Origin: Cytophagales bacterium
GTDB lineage: Bacteria; Bacteroidota; Bacteroidia; Cytophagales; Spirosomataceae
DNA: 6,615 nucleotides
Reading direction: 5' to 3'
Assembly (NCBI GenBank): GCA_013205605.1
Contig: JABMMK010000027.1
Coordinates: 1 to 6,615, forward strand
Shown here: positions 5,570-6,615 of the stretch, one piece after another
Layout of the letters: each line of letters begins with the position of its first letter
Numbering within the stretch: the first letter of the stretch is position 1
Translations under genes and position numbers: made by a program
Notes under the pieces: model-generated
Seen by the model: only the letters and a program-made list of their open reading frames with translations
What the model was told of the DNA's origin: nothing
Database searches by the model: none

Positions 5570-6615
5570 AAAACAGGTTTTTTTGGAACAAACAATTTAA
5601 ACAGAAGGAAGCAAATTAGGATGATCCCTGCGTAAATAAAAAACAAATTTAAGTTATTGTAAGCGATTAAAAAGAAGGATCCACCAGAGATTATTAAGGC
5701 ACAAATCGGGGTCCAAGGATACAAAGGCACGGAAAAAGGCCTGGGTAAAAGTGGTTCATTTTTTCGCAATCGAAGCAATGAAAGCATGGCAATAAAATAA
5801 AGCGTCAAGGCTCCCATCACTGAGATCGTAATAATTTCAGCTGTTTTATTGGTCAATAACGCCAGGATACCAATTCCCATATTGAACAAAAGGGCGTTGG
5901 TTGGCGTCAAAAATGTAGGGTGTAATTTTCCTAAAAATCGAGGAGCAAAACCTTTAAAACCAAACTCATAGGTGGATCTACCTGCCGCCAAAATCAATCC
6001 ATGAAAAGAAGCGACTAAACCAAAAAGTCCCACGGTTAAAAGCAAATGAAATAACAAGGAATTAGCTCCCACGATTTGACCCATGGCCAAAGGAAGTGGA
6101 GAGTCAGAAGTTTCCCCTGATAGGCCATTTTTAAAAACAATCGCTTCCCAACCGCCTACGCCTATCGCAGCGACAAATACCAATACACATAAAATCACGA
6201 GGGTAAAAAGCGCTGAACCAAATCCACGTTGAATATCTTTTTGAGGATTTTTCGCCTCTTCGGCTACATTGGCCAAACCTTCGATGCCTAAGAAAAACCA
6301 AATGGCAAAGGGTAAAGCGGCAACTACGCCAAACCAACCATTTGGCCAAGCATTATGCTGCATATTAACCCATTTGAAATGTGGCAAAGTAACCCCCGCA
6401 AAAATTAAAATTTCCACCACGGCAATAATGGTAATCCATAATTCAAAAGTTGCCGCGGCTTTTACCCCATACATATTTAATGCGGTGAATATAAAATAGG
6501 CCGATAAGGAAATCCACAAAATAGGAATGTCTGGGAAAAATAAATTAAAATATGCACCAATCCCAAAGGCAATCGCAGGTGGTGCAAAAATAAATTCGAT
6601 CATTTGGGCGATGCC
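5566..6615 (-). CDS. eat: APC-family amino acid/amine permease resembling ethanolamine permease (5' partial)
   Basis: The frame stays open to the right edge (GIAQ precedes the first visible Met at 6603), so that Met is internal and roughly 100 N-terminal residues are missing compared with a usual 450-480-residue transporter. Numbering from that Met, about ten hydrophobic segments remain (near 5-20, 29-47, 55-73, 91-108, 128-150, 183-204, 234-251, 257-278, 296-315 and 318-338). Motifs I recall from the ethanolamine permease family (Eat, TIGR00908) are clear: PFAIWFFLGIEGLANVAEEA (98-117), GLFGLVASFHGLILAAGRS (192-210), and the late block with IAMLSLLRLR, NEP and RPFSVPLYP (271-296). It sits in the inner membrane and probably imports ethanolamine or a related amino alcohol, probably by proton- or antiport-driven transport. 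As first visible gene of the operon it feeds the ligase directly downstream. APC membership is certain; the ethanolamine specificity rests on remembered motif similarity and on the pathway context, and another amine or amino acid remains possible. Confidence 0.85.
   Translation of the reverse strand, partial: GIAQMIEFIFAPPAIAFGIGAYFNLFFPDIPILWISLSAYFIFTALNMYGVKAAATFELWITIIAVVEILIFAGVTLPHFKWVNMQHNAWPNGWFGVVAALPFAIWFFLGIEGLANVAEEAKNPQKDIQRGFGSALFTLVILCVLVFVAAIGVGGWEAIVFKNGLSGETSDSPLPLAMGQIVGANSLLFHLLLTVGLFGLVASFHGLILAAGRSTYEFGFKGFAPRFLGKLHPTFLTPTNALLFNMGIGILALLTNKTAEIITISVMGALTLYFIAMLSLLRLRKNEPLLPRPFSVPLYPWTPICALIISGGSFFLIAYNNLNLFFIYAGIILICFLLFKLFVPKKPVL

Larger units (their letters stand above)
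1003..6615 (-). other. Five-gene operon for gamma-glutamylation-based amino-alcohol (likely ethanolamine) catabolism
   Basis: Five genes on one strand lie with junctions of -4, +1, +3 and +3 bases, from the permease to the aldehyde dehydrogenase, and end at a hairpin. Together they supply import, ATP-dependent conjugation to glutamate, alcohol oxidation, aldehyde oxidation and deconjugation. No regulator, EutBC lyase, aminotransferase, or PuuB-like flavin oxidase is visible. Promoter and any regulator would lie right of the window. The single-transcript call is strong; the pathway is inferred from gene content. Confidence 0.75.

Noticed and set aside
5566..6603. ATG at 6603 as the start of the permease
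   Set aside because: The frame stays open to the edge with residues GIAQ that fit an internal transmembrane region, and the product would lack the first transmembrane segments of the family.
1003..6615. A classical putrescine (Puu) degradation operon
   Set aside because: Ligase, hydrolase and aldehyde dehydrogenase fit, but no PuuB-like flavin oxidase or GABA aminotransferase is present, an alcohol dehydrogenase is, and the permease resembles Eat more than PuuP. Kept only as the main alternative.
1003..6615. A classical Eut ethanolamine operon
   Set aside because: No EutB/EutC lyase, reactivase or microcompartment shell protein is encoded in the window, and the ligase and hydrolase have no role in that route.
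1..6615. CRISPR arrays, tRNA or rRNA genes, insertion sequences, riboswitches
   Set aside because: No direct-repeat array, cloverleaf, rRNA-like segment or transposase was seen, and almost all bases belong to protein genes.

Overview
The window looks like a chromosomal segment of a member of the Bacteroidota, possibly Cytophagales. The reasons are an A/T-rich base composition (low-to-mid 40s % GC by eye), tight gene junctions without clear Shine-Dalgarno sequences, and a left-hand gene that joins a sorbosone-dehydrogenase-type beta-propeller to a C-terminal cytochrome c domain, an architecture I associate with that phylum. The assignment to order is only inference.

Layout: position 1-962 (+) is the 3' part of the propeller/cytochrome c gene, cut off by the left edge. 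A 40-base spacer holds a 13-bp inverted repeat that should end transcription from both sides. The rest of the window (1003-6615, - strand) is one compact operon of five genes. Read in transcription order they are: an ethanolamine-permease-like APC transporter (5' end beyond the right edge), a glutamine-synthetase-like gamma-glutamyl-amine ligase, an iron-type alcohol dehydrogenase, a class I amidotransferase-fold gamma-glutamyl hydrolase (PuuD/peptidase C26 type), and an NAD(P)-dependent aldehyde dehydrogenase. Junctions are a 4-base ATGA overlap, then gaps of 1, 3 and 3 bases. The operon promoter is not in the window, and no stretch over 300 bases lacks a gene.

How the genes could work together: the set resembles the E. 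coli Puu putrescine pathway (permease, gamma-glutamyl ligase, aldehyde dehydrogenase, gamma-glutamyl hydrolase). However, the FAD amine oxidase PuuB is absent, an iron-type alcohol dehydrogenase stands in its place, and the permease resembles the ethanolamine transporter family. The simplest reading is a gamma-glutamylation route for ethanolamine or a similar amino alcohol: import; ligation to glutamate (gamma-glutamylethanolamide); oxidation of the alcohol to the aldehyde; oxidation to gamma-glutamylglycine; hydrolysis to glycine plus recycled glutamate. This would use neither the B12-dependent ammonia-lyase EutBC nor a microcompartment, and would keep the amine nitrogen in an amino acid. A related gamma-glutamylethanolamide route has been proposed around GlnA4 of Streptomyces coelicolor. 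The version here, with a dedicated alcohol dehydrogenase and an Eat-type permease, is an inference from gene content and motifs, not a demonstrated function.
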